64,000 nt of DNA from Tidjanibacter sp. (GCA_017466345.1 JAFTUI010000004.1:1-64000); one strand, 5' to 3'; shown: positions 44,500 to 53,028, counted from the stretch's first letter. Made by a program: numbers and translations. Notes: generated from the sequence alone by a model not told the origin.

Positions 44500-45303
44500 T
44501 TACATCCTTTCGAGCATACCCATAATCAGGGCGCTCATTCTCTTCTCTGCCTTTGCGCCCTCCTGCTGTACCTCTTCGTGGGTTGACTTCTGACCACTGA
44601 AAGCGGCATTGGTAATAATCGAAATGCCGAATACGGGCAGACCCATATGGCGTGCGGCAATAACCTCGGGTGTTGTGGACATACCCGCAGCATCGCCACC
44701 AATAGCCTTGAAATATCCATACTCCTTGGGGGTCTCGAAGGTAGGACCTGTGGTGCCCACATAGCAACCATATTGGAGTTTGATGCCTTTCTCGGCAGCC
44801 ACCTCTGTGGCAAGTGCGCCAAGTGCCTTACTGTAAGGCTCGCTCATATCGGGGAAGCGTGCGCCCAGCTCGTTGTAGTTCTTGCCTATGAGCACATTGG
44901 GAATGAGGTTTATGTGGTCGGTAATGACCATCAGGTCGCCCACGCGGAACGAGGAGTTGATACCTCCGCTGGCATTCGACACAAAGAGGTTCTCGATGCC
45001 GAGCATCTTCATAACCCTCACAGGGAATACCACTTGCTCGGGTGCGTAGCCCTCGTAGTAGTGGAACCTACCCTGCATAGCCACAACCCTCTTGCCACCC
45101 AGGGTGCCGAAGATAAGCCTTCCTGCGTGACCCTCAACGGTAGAAACGGGGAAGTTGGGAATCTCGTTGTAGGGGAGCGAGTGTGCAATCTCGATGTGGT
45201 TTACCAAGCCTCCCAAGCCCGTACCGAGGATGATACCCACCTCGGGGGTGAAGCCGACCTTCTGCTGGATAAATTCTGCTGTCTGTTTAATCGTTGTTAT
45301 CAT
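44500..45303 (-). CDS. punA: Purine nucleoside phosphorylase I (paralogue 2)
   Basis: 267 residues with the same motif set as the neighbour: GIILGTGLGGLVNHIEIAH, EGHAGRLIFGTLGGKRVVAMQGRFHYYEGYA, NASGGINSSFRVGD, GPTFETPKEYGYF and MSTTPEVIAARHM. Its ATG overlaps the lpxK stop (ATGA), so it is translationally coupled to lpxK. A 23-bp gap leads to paralogue 1. Two full-length copies side by side suggest specialisation for different purines. Confidence 0.94.
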   Translation of the reverse strand: MITTIKQTAEFIQQKVGFTPEVGIILGTGLGGLVNHIEIAHSLPYNEIPNFPVSTVEGHAGRLIFGTLGGKRVVAMQGRFHYYEGYAPEQVVFPVRVMKMLGIENLFVSNASGGINSSFRVGDLMVITDHINLIPNVLIGKNYNELGARFPDMSEPYSKALGALATEVAAEKGIKLQYGCYVGTTGPTFETPKEYGYFKAIGGDAAGMSTTPEVIAARHMGLPVFGISIITNAAFSGQKSTHEEVQQEGAKAEKRMSALIMGMLERM

Positions 45304-46346
45304 AGTTTTTTGTTTTTAAGTTCCTTTTTGAGCCTCTCGATGAAGAGGTGCGAGTCGCCATCGCGGAAGTTGAGCTCTATGGGTTGCACAAAGAGCCTCT
45401 TTTGGAGCGATTCGGGGATGTGTTTGCGCGAGGTAAGCTTCACACCATCCTTTTCAGTGGTCACAACCACAACATCCTCGCCATACTTCTCCACCAACTC
45501 AGCAACGCGCCTCACCTCTTTGACTTTATAGATGTGGTGGTCGCTGAACGCCAACTTCTCAACCACTTCATAGCGATTGGCAAGCGAGTCGAAGAACCTC
45601 TCAGGGTGGGCAATACCCGCCATAGCCACAACTTTGCTGCCAGAGGGAATCTTGGCAGGTGCTACGTCCGAGAAGATGGGACGAGGCTCACACTGCTTTG
45701 TATCCGTAAAGAAGATGCTCTGATAGGGCGATGGTTTGAGCTCCTTTTGGGCGATGTTTCGCTCTATGGGCGACATTGTCTTTGGGGTTTTGGTTATGAG
45801 CAAGATGTCCGCACGATAGAGTTGCGAAGGGGTGTCGCGCAGAGTTCCTGCGGGCAACATCCTGTTTTTGTAGGGCGGCAGGGAGTAGTCCGAGAGCAAA
45901 ATACTCGTCTTGGGAGTGAGTGCACGATGTTGGAAGCCATCATCCATAAGGATGAGGTTTACCTCAGGGTGCTCTGCCATAATGCGTCTAACGCCCTCAA
46001 CCCTCTTCTCACACACCACGACTACCGCATTGGGAAATTTGCGCTTAATCTGCTTAGGCTCATCGCCCACCCTGAGGAACGAGTCGCCAACCTCCACCTC
46101 GATATATCCCTTTGTGCGGCGGCGATAGCCCCTCGACAACACAGCAATGCGGTATTCGCCCAATAGCCTACTGAGCAGAAACTCCACCGTAGGAGTTTTG
46201 CCCGTACCCCCCACAGCGATGTTGCCCACGCAGACTATCGGAATGTCGAAGTGCTCACTTCGCAGTATCTTCATATCGTAGAGCCAGTTGCGCACACCAA
46301 CCCCCGCACCATAAAGACCTGCTGCTATGCTCTTTAATACTCCCAT
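45300..46346 (-). CDS. lpxK: Tetraacyldisaccharide 4'-kinase
   Basis: 348 residues from the ATG at 46346 (GVLKSIAAGLYGAGVGVRNWLYDM). The longer frame to 46514 lies inside the PH-domain gene and is rejected. It phosphorylates the 4' position of the lipid A disaccharide at the inner membrane. The P-loop is IVCVGNIAVGGTGKTPTVEFL near residue 50. LSRGYRRRTKGY and DDGFQHRAL are family motifs, and KDGVKL is near the end. It is coupled to the punA genes. The bond between lipid A and purine salvage genes is unexplained. Confidence 0.95.
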   Translation of the reverse strand: MGVLKSIAAGLYGAGVGVRNWLYDMKILRSEHFDIPIVCVGNIAVGGTGKTPTVEFLLSRLLGEYRIAVLSRGYRRRTKGYIEVEVGDSFLRVGDEPKQIKRKFPNAVVVVCEKRVEGVRRIMAEHPEVNLILMDDGFQHRALTPKTSILLSDYSLPPYKNRMLPAGTLRDTPSQLYRADILLITKTPKTMSPIERNIAQKELKPSPYQSIFFTDTKQCEPRPIFSDVAPAKIPSGSKVVAMAGIAHPERFFDSLANRYEVVEKLAFSDHHIYKVKEVRRVAELVEKYGEDVVVVTTEKDGVKLTSRKHIPESLQKRLFVQPIELNFRDGDSHLFIERLKKELKNKKL

Positions 46347-46402
46347 AACGCTTTTTATATCACTCAAACAATCTGTTTTTACCCTTTCTTTCGCCTCCTG
46401 CA

Positions 46403-46921
46403 CTAAGCCTCCTTGGGGTTGCGAGCCTTGGCGCTGAGTATCATCACTCTCAACATTTCGGGCGCCCCACAGCTGACCACATAGCGTTTTTTTGTGGTGT
46501 GTATGGTCACACACCCTTTGCGCCGCGTGGCATAAACTCTATACATACGCCACCCTCTAACATCCAAGTAGCGACCGTAGTAGCCCCAAAAGCCATAGAT
46601 GCCAACCAAAGGGAACTTACCCTTCATCGCACCCGTACTCACAATCTCCACATCAACAATGCTCGAAAGAGGTATGTAGGTTGTCTCCACAAGGCACCTA
46701 AGCTCCACCATCTCCTCGCCGACAATAATCCTCCTCGGCACCGACAGCAGGCATAGAGCCACCAATGCCACCAACATCAGCGTTACCCACGCTGCAAGGT
46801 AGTAGGCACCGTCCGCCAATATCCACAAGGCGCCACACACAAGCCCCAACAGCAACACGGTTATAGCGGAAATCCACCATACCCTGCCATCAAAACCCCC
46901 ATATCTAAACTTTACATTCAA
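46403..46921 (-). CDS. PH-domain membrane protein
   Basis: 172 residues. The start is a TTG at 46921 that overlaps the ispD stop (TTGA), so translation is coupled to ispD. Two membrane helices (about 15-33 and 38-60) are followed by a bacterial PH-like domain (about 65-165, PRRIIVGEEMVELRCLVETTYIPLSSIVDVEIV, CVTIHTTKKRYVVSCGAPEMLRVMIL). Such domains bind proteins or lipids at the membrane. Function is unknown. A GTA after the TTG gives no better start. Confidence 0.8.
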   Translation of the reverse strand: MNVKFRYGGFDGRVWWISAITVLLLGLVCGALWILADGAYYLAAWVTLMLVALVALCLLSVPRRIIVGEEMVELRCLVETTYIPLSSIVDVEIVSTGAMKGKFPLVGIYGFWGYYGRYLDVRGWRMYRVYATRRKGCVTIHTTKKRYVVSCGAPEMLRVMILSAKARNPKEA

Positions 46922-47610
46922 TGTATCTCTCTTGTTCCTTCTGTCTGCAAAGCTTTTGCGATAACCAAATCCTCAGGAGTGGTAATTTTAATGTTGCTCC
47001 TCTCGCCCTCGTAGTAGTGCATCTCCTCGCCCATAGCCTCCACAACCGTGGCATCATCCGTAAAACGCTCCTCTGCATCTCGTTGGTATGCCCTCCGAAG
47101 TAGCGAGGCGGAGAATATCTGTGGAGTCTGCACCGCCCTCAGTAGGCTGCGGTCCACAATCCTCAGCACCCCATCTTCCACAATACGGAACGAATCCACA
47201 GCTCCCACCGTAGGCACCGCCGAGCCATTCTCTATGGCGCACTCCAAGCCCCTGGCAATCATCGCCTCCGACACCAAAGGTCGTACCCCATCGTGTATGG
47301 CAACAATATCACACCCCTCGCCCAGAGCCTGCAAACCGTTCTGCACAGAGTGAAACCTTGTCGCACCACCCGCGCAAACACTATGTGTGCCCCACAAGTT
47401 GCACTCCTCAGCCAGACCTCGCCACAGTTCCATCTGGTCCTTTGGCAACACCACAACGATGTGGTCGGCATAGGGAATAAATCGGCGCACCGTAACAGCC
47501 AAAATAGGCTCCCCGCCAAGGCGCAAAAACTGCTTGGGAACATCGGCACCCATACGACTACCACTGCCCCCGGCAACAATCACAACGCCTATGTTTTTGT
47601 TTTTATACAT
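46918..47610 (-). CDS. ispD: 2-C-methyl-D-erythritol 4-phosphate cytidylyltransferase
   Basis: 230 residues from the ATG at 47610 (YKNKNIGVVIVAGGSG). A frame running upstream to 47784 goes through repeat copy F and is rejected. Third step of the non-mevalonate isoprenoid pathway, making CDP-methylerythritol from MEP and CTP. Motifs: VAGGSGSRMGADVPKQFLRLGGEPIL, IHDGVRPLVS and SNIKITTPEDLVIAKAL. The ATG is only 11 bp after the terminal hairpin of copy F, so this hairpin is in or next to its 5' leader. Confidence 0.96.
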   Translation of the reverse strand: MYKNKNIGVVIVAGGSGSRMGADVPKQFLRLGGEPILAVTVRRFIPYADHIVVVLPKDQMELWRGLAEECNLWGTHSVCAGGATRFHSVQNGLQALGEGCDIVAIHDGVRPLVSEAMIARGLECAIENGSAVPTVGAVDSFRIVEDGVLRIVDRSLLRAVQTPQIFSASLLRRAYQRDAEERFTDDATVVEAMGEEMHYYEGERSNIKITTPEDLVIAKALQTEGTREIH

Positions 47611-47621
47611 CTTCTTTTTTC

Positions 47622-48054
47622 TCCGCTTTTTGTAAAAAGCGGAACCAAAAACTTTTAGTGCAGCCCTTGCGGTGGTGTGACTGCCTTGCGGCAGGGCTGA
47701 AATGAGCAAACCACCAATCTCTTTCAAACAAGTTTGAGAGATGGTGCTTTCCTCATTTCTGCTCCTTCGGAGCATCCACACCACCCAAAAAAGACTCCTC
47801 TCAAAAACTCCCCTGCAATCCCTGTTACCCCTGCTACCCCTGTCACTCCTGTCACTCCTCCAAAAAAGGCAGACCGCTGAATGCTGATAGCTAAAAACAG
47901 ACCTCTCCCCCGCTGCGCGGACCCTCCCCTAACTTAGGGGAGGGATAAATTACTCGCAGGCGTAGCCTGCACCACAATTTTCAATTCTCAATTTTCAATT
48001 TTCAATTCTCCTATAAGACTTAGGACTATTGACGTTAGACCTTAGACGTTAGAC
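47622..48054 (-). repeat. Family 1 intercistronic element, copy F
   Basis: On the minus strand it starts at 48054 with GTCTAACGTCTAAGGTC-type heptamers. It continues with CTTATAGG, GAATTGA heptamers (about 47975-48013), GCAGGC/GCCTGC, CCCTCCCC/GGGGAGGG, a diverged middle, a nonamer array (47815-47860), the junction block (about 47668-47785) and AAAAGTTTTTGG. It ends with the hairpin TCCGC-T5/A5-GCGGA at 47622-47643. It sits between the M23 peptidase gene and ispD, co-oriented with both. Confidence 0.87.
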
Positions 48055-48063
48055 CAAAAGTTC

Positions 48064-49455
48064 TCAACTCTCAATTCTACCGAGTGCCTTATACAATGCG
48101 CTCTTCTCTGCCTTCATCCTCACCGAGTCAGCAGCGGTGAGCACCACTTCGGGGCGGGTTGAGGGGTAGAGGTCGTAGGAGTTTATCCTCTCGCTCTCCG
48201 ACACCTCGCCTTCGAGTTCTGCCAGAACCTTAGCCTTTATCTGCTCGAAAGCAGCCTCGTTTGCCTTTTTGATAGGTTCCACGGGGTTGGAGGGTATCTT
48301 CAAGGGGTCTATTGCCTTGCCATTTTTGTAGACGCGGAAGTCCAGATGGGGACCTGTCGATGCGCCCGTATTGCCCACATAGCAGATGGTCTGCCCTTGC
48401 GACACACGAGTGCCAACATTGATCCCCTTGGCGTACTTGCTAAGGTGGAGGTAGGAGCTTGTGTAGCCGTTGGTGTGTTTGAGTTTCAGCACATTGCCGC
48501 CACCCTTCTTATCCCAATACTTAGCCGTTACCGTACCATCGGCAATAGCATAGACGGGAGTCCCCGTAGGTGCTGCGTAGTCCACACCGAGGTGGGGGCG
48601 GCGCACCTTGTAGATGGGGTGGAGTCGGTTGGGGTTGAACTTCGAGCTGATGCGTGTGAATTTCAGAGGTGCTTTGAGGAACTGCTTGCGCATACTTGCG
48701 CCCTTTTCGTCCCAATAGCTCAGTTTGCCGCCCTGCTCGAAGGGTATTGCGTAGTAGTCCTTGCCCGCGTGTGTGAAGCGCGAGCCCCAAACGGTACCAA
48801 CACCGACACTCTTACCGTCAATGTATCGCTCGTCAAACACCACTGTGAAGGTGTCGCCTTGGTGCAGTGCAAAGAAGTCGACACTCCAACCATAGATGTC
48901 CTCCATCTTTATGGCGAGTTCGCCGGGGATATTCTGCGCCACAAGGCAATTCCAGAGTGAACTCTCAATAGAAGCCGACACCTTGCGCCTTACAAGCGTC
49001 TCCTCCTTCTGTTCGGAGTGGATGGCGAGGCTGTCGCCCTCTATTGACACAAAGAGCATATCGCGGTTGCTATACTCATAGACAAAGTGCCTCATATGCA
49101 GACCAAGCGAGTCGCTCTGTGCAAAGATTGTCCACTCGTCACCCACCTTCATTTTGCCGAAGTTGTAGATGGGTTTGGACTCTTTGTAGATGCGGTTAAT
49201 GTCCGCTTGCGAGGTGTAGCCATCGAGGAGGTGGGAGAGTGTTTGACCACTCCCCACCTCTCCGTGCAGTACCTCATATTTGCTCGTGTCAAAACCATAG
49301 AGCAACTCCACCTCCGGTTCCTTCTCAACGTGTTGTTTGTCGCCCTCGCCCGATGAACACTTCGAGCACAGTACGGACGTGACGATGATTGCCGAGATGA
49401 TAATCGCTGGGACCTCCCAACGGACATAAAGGTTTCCTATTTTGATTGTCTTCAT
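48064..49455 (-). CDS. M23-family murein metalloendopeptidase
   Basis: 463 residues. N-terminal membrane anchor or uncleaved signal (WEVPAIIISAIIVTSVLC, about 13-30). The middle (about 55-270) contains LysM/OapA-like beta structure. The LytM domain (about 290-400) is intact: RPHLGVDYAAPTGTPV (His, Asp), SYLHLSKY and GPHLDFRVY (HxD/HLDF). It should cut peptidoglycan cross-bridges or stems, and contrasts with the inactive EnvC-like protein at 35069. The last residues (GRIES and stop) are encoded by GAATTGAGAGTTGA, the same heptamer as in repeat copy F that follows. The C-terminus looks reshaped by the repeat. Confidence 0.92.
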   Translation of the reverse strand: MKTIKIGNLYVRWEVPAIIISAIIVTSVLCSKCSSGEGDKQHVEKEPEVELLYGFDTSKYEVLHGEVGSGQTLSHLLDGYTSQADINRIYKESKPIYNFGKMKVGDEWTIFAQSDSLGLHMRHFVYEYSNRDMLFVSIEGDSLAIHSEQKEETLVRRKVSASIESSLWNCLVAQNIPGELAIKMEDIYGWSVDFFALHQGDTFTVVFDERYIDGKSVGVGTVWGSRFTHAGKDYYAIPFEQGGKLSYWDEKGASMRKQFLKAPLKFTRISSKFNPNRLHPIYKVRRPHLGVDYAAPTGTPVYAIADGTVTAKYWDKKGGGNVLKLKHTNGYTSSYLHLSKYAKGINVGTRVSQGQTICYVGNTGASTGPHLDFRVYKNGKAIDPLKIPSNPVEPIKKANEAAFEQIKAKVLAELEGEVSESERINSYDLYPSTRPEVVLTAADSVRMKAEKSALYKALGRIES

Positions 49456-49491
49456 AGTTTTGACAAAGAGGGTGTTGCTGTGTTTTTGAAA

Positions 49492-51525
49492 TTAGTTGAG
49501 TGTGGGTAGGTTGGAGTAGTTCTGCGAGTAGTAGAGCATCTGCTCGATGTAGTTGTCGGGATACTCAATCTTAACATCTACAACCTTGCCATCCTCCTCT
49601 ACGAGAGTGTAGATGGGGTTGATGAAGCCCGAGTAGGGTTTGATGTTCAGCGAAGCGTAACGCTCCAATACCTCTTTGTGCAATTCAGGGTCAATCTTGA
49701 CGGCATATTTCTCAACGAGTGCCTTGCCTGCCTCATAGTCGCCCTCGGATTTGATACGCTGGATTTCGTAGAGCATCTCGCCAAAGAGCTCCCTCAGGCG
49801 TACAAAGTCGTTCACAACAACATAGGTCTTACCATCCTGCTTAACCCACTCAATAACATTCTCATCTTTGCCGCGCTCGTAGCACCATTCGGCGATGAGT
49901 TTGCGGTTCTGCATATGGCTCTCAACAACGTCTTTGCCGAGTTCGATACGCGAGAACTGAGTCATCATACCGTTCATAATGTACTTGGCATACTGAGCCT
50001 CGGCTGCCTCAAACGAGGGCACCAAGCCAAGTTCTACGAGTTTATCATCGCCAAGATAGTAGAGACCAAAGAGGTCGGCACGAGCCTCTTCGAGTGTTGA
50101 GGAGTATTTGCCAAGTTCGCCACCCTTCACACCAGGAGCAAGTTGTCCCGAGCCGTGACCGAGACACTCGTGGATGTCGGTGTGGAGGTTGTCGCTGAGT
50201 GTGCCGTATTTTTCGAGGCGGTCGCGGTCCTCCTGGCGGAGCATAAACTCCTCATTAAAACCACTACCCTTGCCACTCTCGGAGTAGGCTTCGGTGATGT
50301 TGTCGATGGTTACCGACTTCGAGCCGTGCTCCTTGCGAATCCAGTCGGCATTGGGGAGGTTGATACCGATGGGGGTTGCGGGATATGCGTCACCTGCGAG
50401 GGTTGCGGCGGTAATAACCTTTGCCGACACACCCTTAACCTCCGATTTGCGGAATGCAGGGTTGATGGGTGAGTTGTCTTCGAACCACTGTGCGTTGTTG
50501 CTTATAAGTTCGGTACGCTTGGACGCTTCGGCACTCTTGAAGTTTACAATACCCTCCCAAGCACCTTTCCTGCCAAGGGGATCGCCATAGTCCTCGGTAA
50601 AGCCATTCACAAAGTCTACAAGGCTCTCGGTGTCTTTGGTCCAAGCGATGTTGAACTCATCGAAGAGGCGCAAGTTGCCGGTCTGGTAGTACTCCACGAG
50701 TTTCAGGATGGTCGATTTCTGAGGCTCCTCGGCAACACCGGCTGCTTTTTCGAGCCAATAGCAAATCTGCTCCAAGGCGTTGGAGTACATACCGCCCACC
50801 TTGTAGGTCTGCTCGTAGATTTTACCATCTTTCTTCACGAGTTTGCTGTTCAGACCGTAGGAGATAGGTCGGGGGTCGTTCTGTGCAGCCATACCTGCAT
50901 AGAAAGCCTCCGCCTCAGGCTGTGTCAGCCCCTCATAGTAGTTCATTGAGGATGCTTTCAGCACATCGTCAACACCTGCCTGCACATTTTTCGAGGGGTA
51001 GAGCGCGGGGTCGAAGATGATGGGCACAATGGTGTCGAGCAACATAACCTTCGAGCCGAAAGCCTCGATGGGGAATTTGTTGGTATCGCTTTTTGCCACA
51101 AGTTCGCCCATAAAGTAGTCGCGACTGAACTCGGGTGCGAATTTATCGTTGCCATAGTGGTGGTGGATGCCGTTGGCAAACCACACTTTTTTGAGGTATT
51201 TTTCAAACGACTTCCACTCTTCGCACTCTTTGTCGCCCTTGTAGGTGGTGTAGATTGCTTCGAGTGTGCGGCGGATTGCGAGGTTATATTTGAAATTCTG
51301 GTCGAAAATCATATCCCTACCCCAGAGCGAAGCCTGATTGAGGTAGTAGATGAGCTCTTTCTCTTGAAGTGTCAGGTCCTCAAAGCCGTGTACTTTGTAG
51401 CGCAAAACCTTGATGTCATCGAAGGAGTCGATTTGCCACTGGAAATTGTCGGAATTGTTCGAGTTGCACGAAGTTGCCATAGCCATTAAAGATGCAAAAA
51501 GTGCCAAAATGGTTAATTTTTTCAT
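49492..51525 (-). CDS. Dipeptidyl peptidase III-like lipoprotein (M49)
   Basis: 677 residues. Lipoprotein signal ends ...MAMATSC (Cys about residue 20). Zinc metallopeptidase releasing N-terminal dipeptides from short peptides. The M49 signature is HECLGHGSGQ (about 452), with the second Zn-Glu in TLEEARADLFGLYY (about 480). A signal peptide puts it in the periplasm or on the surface, unlike the cytosolic eukaryotic enzyme. With the S46 peptidase at 28137 it forms a peptide-harvesting set, though the two are not adjacent. Confidence 0.93.
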   Translation of the reverse strand: MKKLTILALFASLMAMATSCNSNNSDNFQWQIDSFDDIKVLRYKVHGFEDLTLQEKELIYYLNQASLWGRDMIFDQNFKYNLAIRRTLEAIYTTYKGDKECEEWKSFEKYLKKVWFANGIHHHYGNDKFAPEFSRDYFMGELVAKSDTNKFPIEAFGSKVMLLDTIVPIIFDPALYPSKNVQAGVDDVLKASSMNYYEGLTQPEAEAFYAGMAAQNDPRPISYGLNSKLVKKDGKIYEQTYKVGGMYSNALEQICYWLEKAAGVAEEPQKSTILKLVEYYQTGNLRLFDEFNIAWTKDTESLVDFVNGFTEDYGDPLGRKGAWEGIVNFKSAEASKRTELISNNAQWFEDNSPINPAFRKSEVKGVSAKVITAATLAGDAYPATPIGINLPNADWIRKEHGSKSVTIDNITEAYSESGKGSGFNEEFMLRQEDRDRLEKYGTLSDNLHTDIHECLGHGSGQLAPGVKGGELGKYSSTLEEARADLFGLYYLGDDKLVELGLVPSFEAAEAQYAKYIMNGMMTQFSRIELGKDVVESHMQNRKLIAEWCYERGKDENVIEWVKQDGKTYVVVNDFVRLRELFGEMLYEIQRIKSEGDYEAGKALVEKYAVKIDPELHKEVLERYASLNIKPYSGFINPIYTLVEEDGKVVDVKIEYPDNYIEQMLYYSQNYSNLPTLN

Positions 51526-51644
51526 TGAAATTTAACTGAGTTTTAGTTTTGGTGTGTCTATTTGGGGCAAATATAGCAATAACTTTTGGATTTTCTATAT
51601 TTATATAGAAAAGAGCGGGTGCATTTTAGAGAATTGAGAAATTT

Positions 51645-51690
51645 CCTATAAGCCCTATAAGCCTTATATGCCCTATATGTCCTATATGAA
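51645..51690. repeat. Nonamer tandem array
   Basis: Five units of CTATAAGCC / CTTATATGC / CCTATATGT type, the same period and sequence as the nonamers of copies D and E. It lies just before the 3' end of the GNAT gene. The short gap 51526-51699 holds nothing else. Confidence 0.75.
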
Positions 51691-51699
51691 TTGTCGGTG

Positions 51700-52227
51700 T
51701 CAGATGTTGGGTGTTAGGCGTTTTTCGTATGCGAGTCGGGGACTTTCGTAGGTTACGGTGCCGCAATAGGTGTAGCCGAGTGAGTCGATGAGTGACTGCA
51801 TAATTCGGTTGTCGGGGTGGGTGTCCACACGAATGCTTGTCACTCCTCGTAGCGCAACTTCCCTCTCGACAAGAGCCATAAAAGCCCTGCCCGCACCCTT
51901 GCCAACCTCCTCATCTGCAACACATAGGCGATGTATGGTGGCGTAGGGTGTGCCCTCGGTGAGCCAGCTGCCACCTTGCAGATTGTCATAGGCACTCTCG
52001 CCCGTATAGACCACCACGCCATAGGCTACCGCACGACCATCAATGCACAGCACTCTGCCCACCCCTGCGAGCACATCATTCTCAATGCGCTCCCTGTTTG
52101 GGTAGCCGTTTTGCCATTGGTCGATGCCACTCTCGGCGAGCCTGCGTTGAGCACCCCGCACAAACTCCAAAATGGTCGCTATGTCCTCTGCCTCTGCCGG
52201 GCGTAAACTATATCCACAATCCTTCAT
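51700..52227 (-). CDS. GNAT-family N-acetyltransferase
   Basis: 175 residues. The acetyl-CoA motif is VADEEVGKGAGRAFMALVERE (about 103-123, with the R/Q-x-x-G-x-G/A pattern loosely as GKGAGR). DTHPDNRIMQSLIDSLGYTYCGTVTYE follows, a helix-strand pattern typical of the family. The substrate is not known. It begins 253 bp from the divergent MqnA-like gene. Confidence 0.9.
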   Translation of the reverse strand: MKDCGYSLRPAEAEDIATILEFVRGAQRRLAESGIDQWQNGYPNRERIENDVLAGVGRVLCIDGRAVAYGVVVYTGESAYDNLQGGSWLTEGTPYATIHRLCVADEEVGKGAGRAFMALVEREVALRGVTSIRVDTHPDNRIMQSLIDSLGYTYCGTVTYESPRLAYEKRLTPNI

Positions 52228-52358
52228 AAAACTCCTCGGAGGGCTAAACTCTCCGACAAGACAAAGTTACCACGATTATTCCAAACCCCAAACTTTACCC
52301 CTCTTTTTGTGACGCAAAACACCCCTCAAAAAACTTCAAAACCCCACTCTAAACATAA

Positions 52359-52405
52359 AATTTTCAATTTTCAATTTTCAACTTTCAATTTTTTGTGTAC
52401 TTTTG
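52359..52405 (+). promoter_or_regulatory. Heptamer array and -7 box before the MqnA-like gene
   Basis: TTTTCAA/TTTTCAA/TTTTCAA/CTTTCAA units (about 52363-52390) are followed by TACTTTTG at 52398-52405, a TAnnTTTG box. The array covers the place of the -33 element. The rest of the 52228-52480 gap is uneventful. Confidence 0.5.
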
Positions 52406-52480
52406 TAGGCTGGAAGGGGTGCTAAATGCGCCGCTTTCGCTCGAAACAAGAAGTTGAACTAATGGCAAAAATGGAGATGG

Positions 52481-53017
52481 ATGATGTCCCTGTCAGTAAA
52501 AATTGCAGCCCCTGCGACTCTCAGCGCAGTGCCATTGGTCTATGGCTTGCGCGTGGCTGAAAGGCTAACGGCAGAAGTCGCACTACTTTCACACAACGAG
52601 ATTGCCGATGCTCTTCGCGAGGGTCGTGCCGATGTGGCACTCCTTGCGTCTGATGTCGCACGCACCATCGAAGGCGTAAAAATCGTTACCGATTTTTGTG
52701 TTGCACCCGCCGAAAAGGGGGGCTCGTTGAGCCTTGCCGATGAGTGGGGTGTGGCTCCCGATGCGCCTGTTTATGGTGTGCTTGTGGCACGCGAGAACAC
52801 CTCTTTGGAGGTTCTTGACGAGATTGAAAAGGCTCTTACCAACGGCGTAGAGCGCATCTACGAGGCTCTGCTTTCGCAGGCAGAGTGTCCCAAAATAGAG
52901 GATTACAACTACCTCACCACAACTGTTGATTATCTGTTTGACCTCAAAAAACATACGGCATTGGAGGCACATTGGAAAAAACTCAAAAAGGCAGCCTCCC
53001 ACGCCAACCCGGGCTGA
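52481..53017 (+). CDS. Short MqnA-like (VitK2_biosynth / SBP-like) protein
   Basis: 178 residues, shorter than the usual 270 of MqnA. It has the pattern of the substrate-binding fold used by MqnA/MqnD: VKIAAPATLSAVPLVYGL at the start, LSHNEIADALREGRADVALLASDVART (the S/D-containing substrate loop) and ITDF-like IVTDFCVAP. The C-terminal half is short and ends in a Lys-rich tail. It may bind a small aromatic or chorismate-like molecule, but the identification is tentative. The window holds no other menaquinone genes. Confidence 0.55.
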   Translation: MMSLSVKIAAPATLSAVPLVYGLRVAERLTAEVALLSHNEIADALREGRADVALLASDVARTIEGVKIVTDFCVAPAEKGGSLSLADEWGVAPDAPVYGVLVARENTSLEVLDEIEKALTNGVERIYEALLSQAECPKIEDYNYLTTTVDYLFDLKKHTALEAHWKKLKKAASHANPG

Positions 53018-53028
53018 CTGAAATAAGG

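Noticed and set aside
47611-47784. N-terminal extension of ispD through repeat copy F
   Set aside because: The extra residues come from the repeat; cytidylyltransferases begin near GVVIVAGG.
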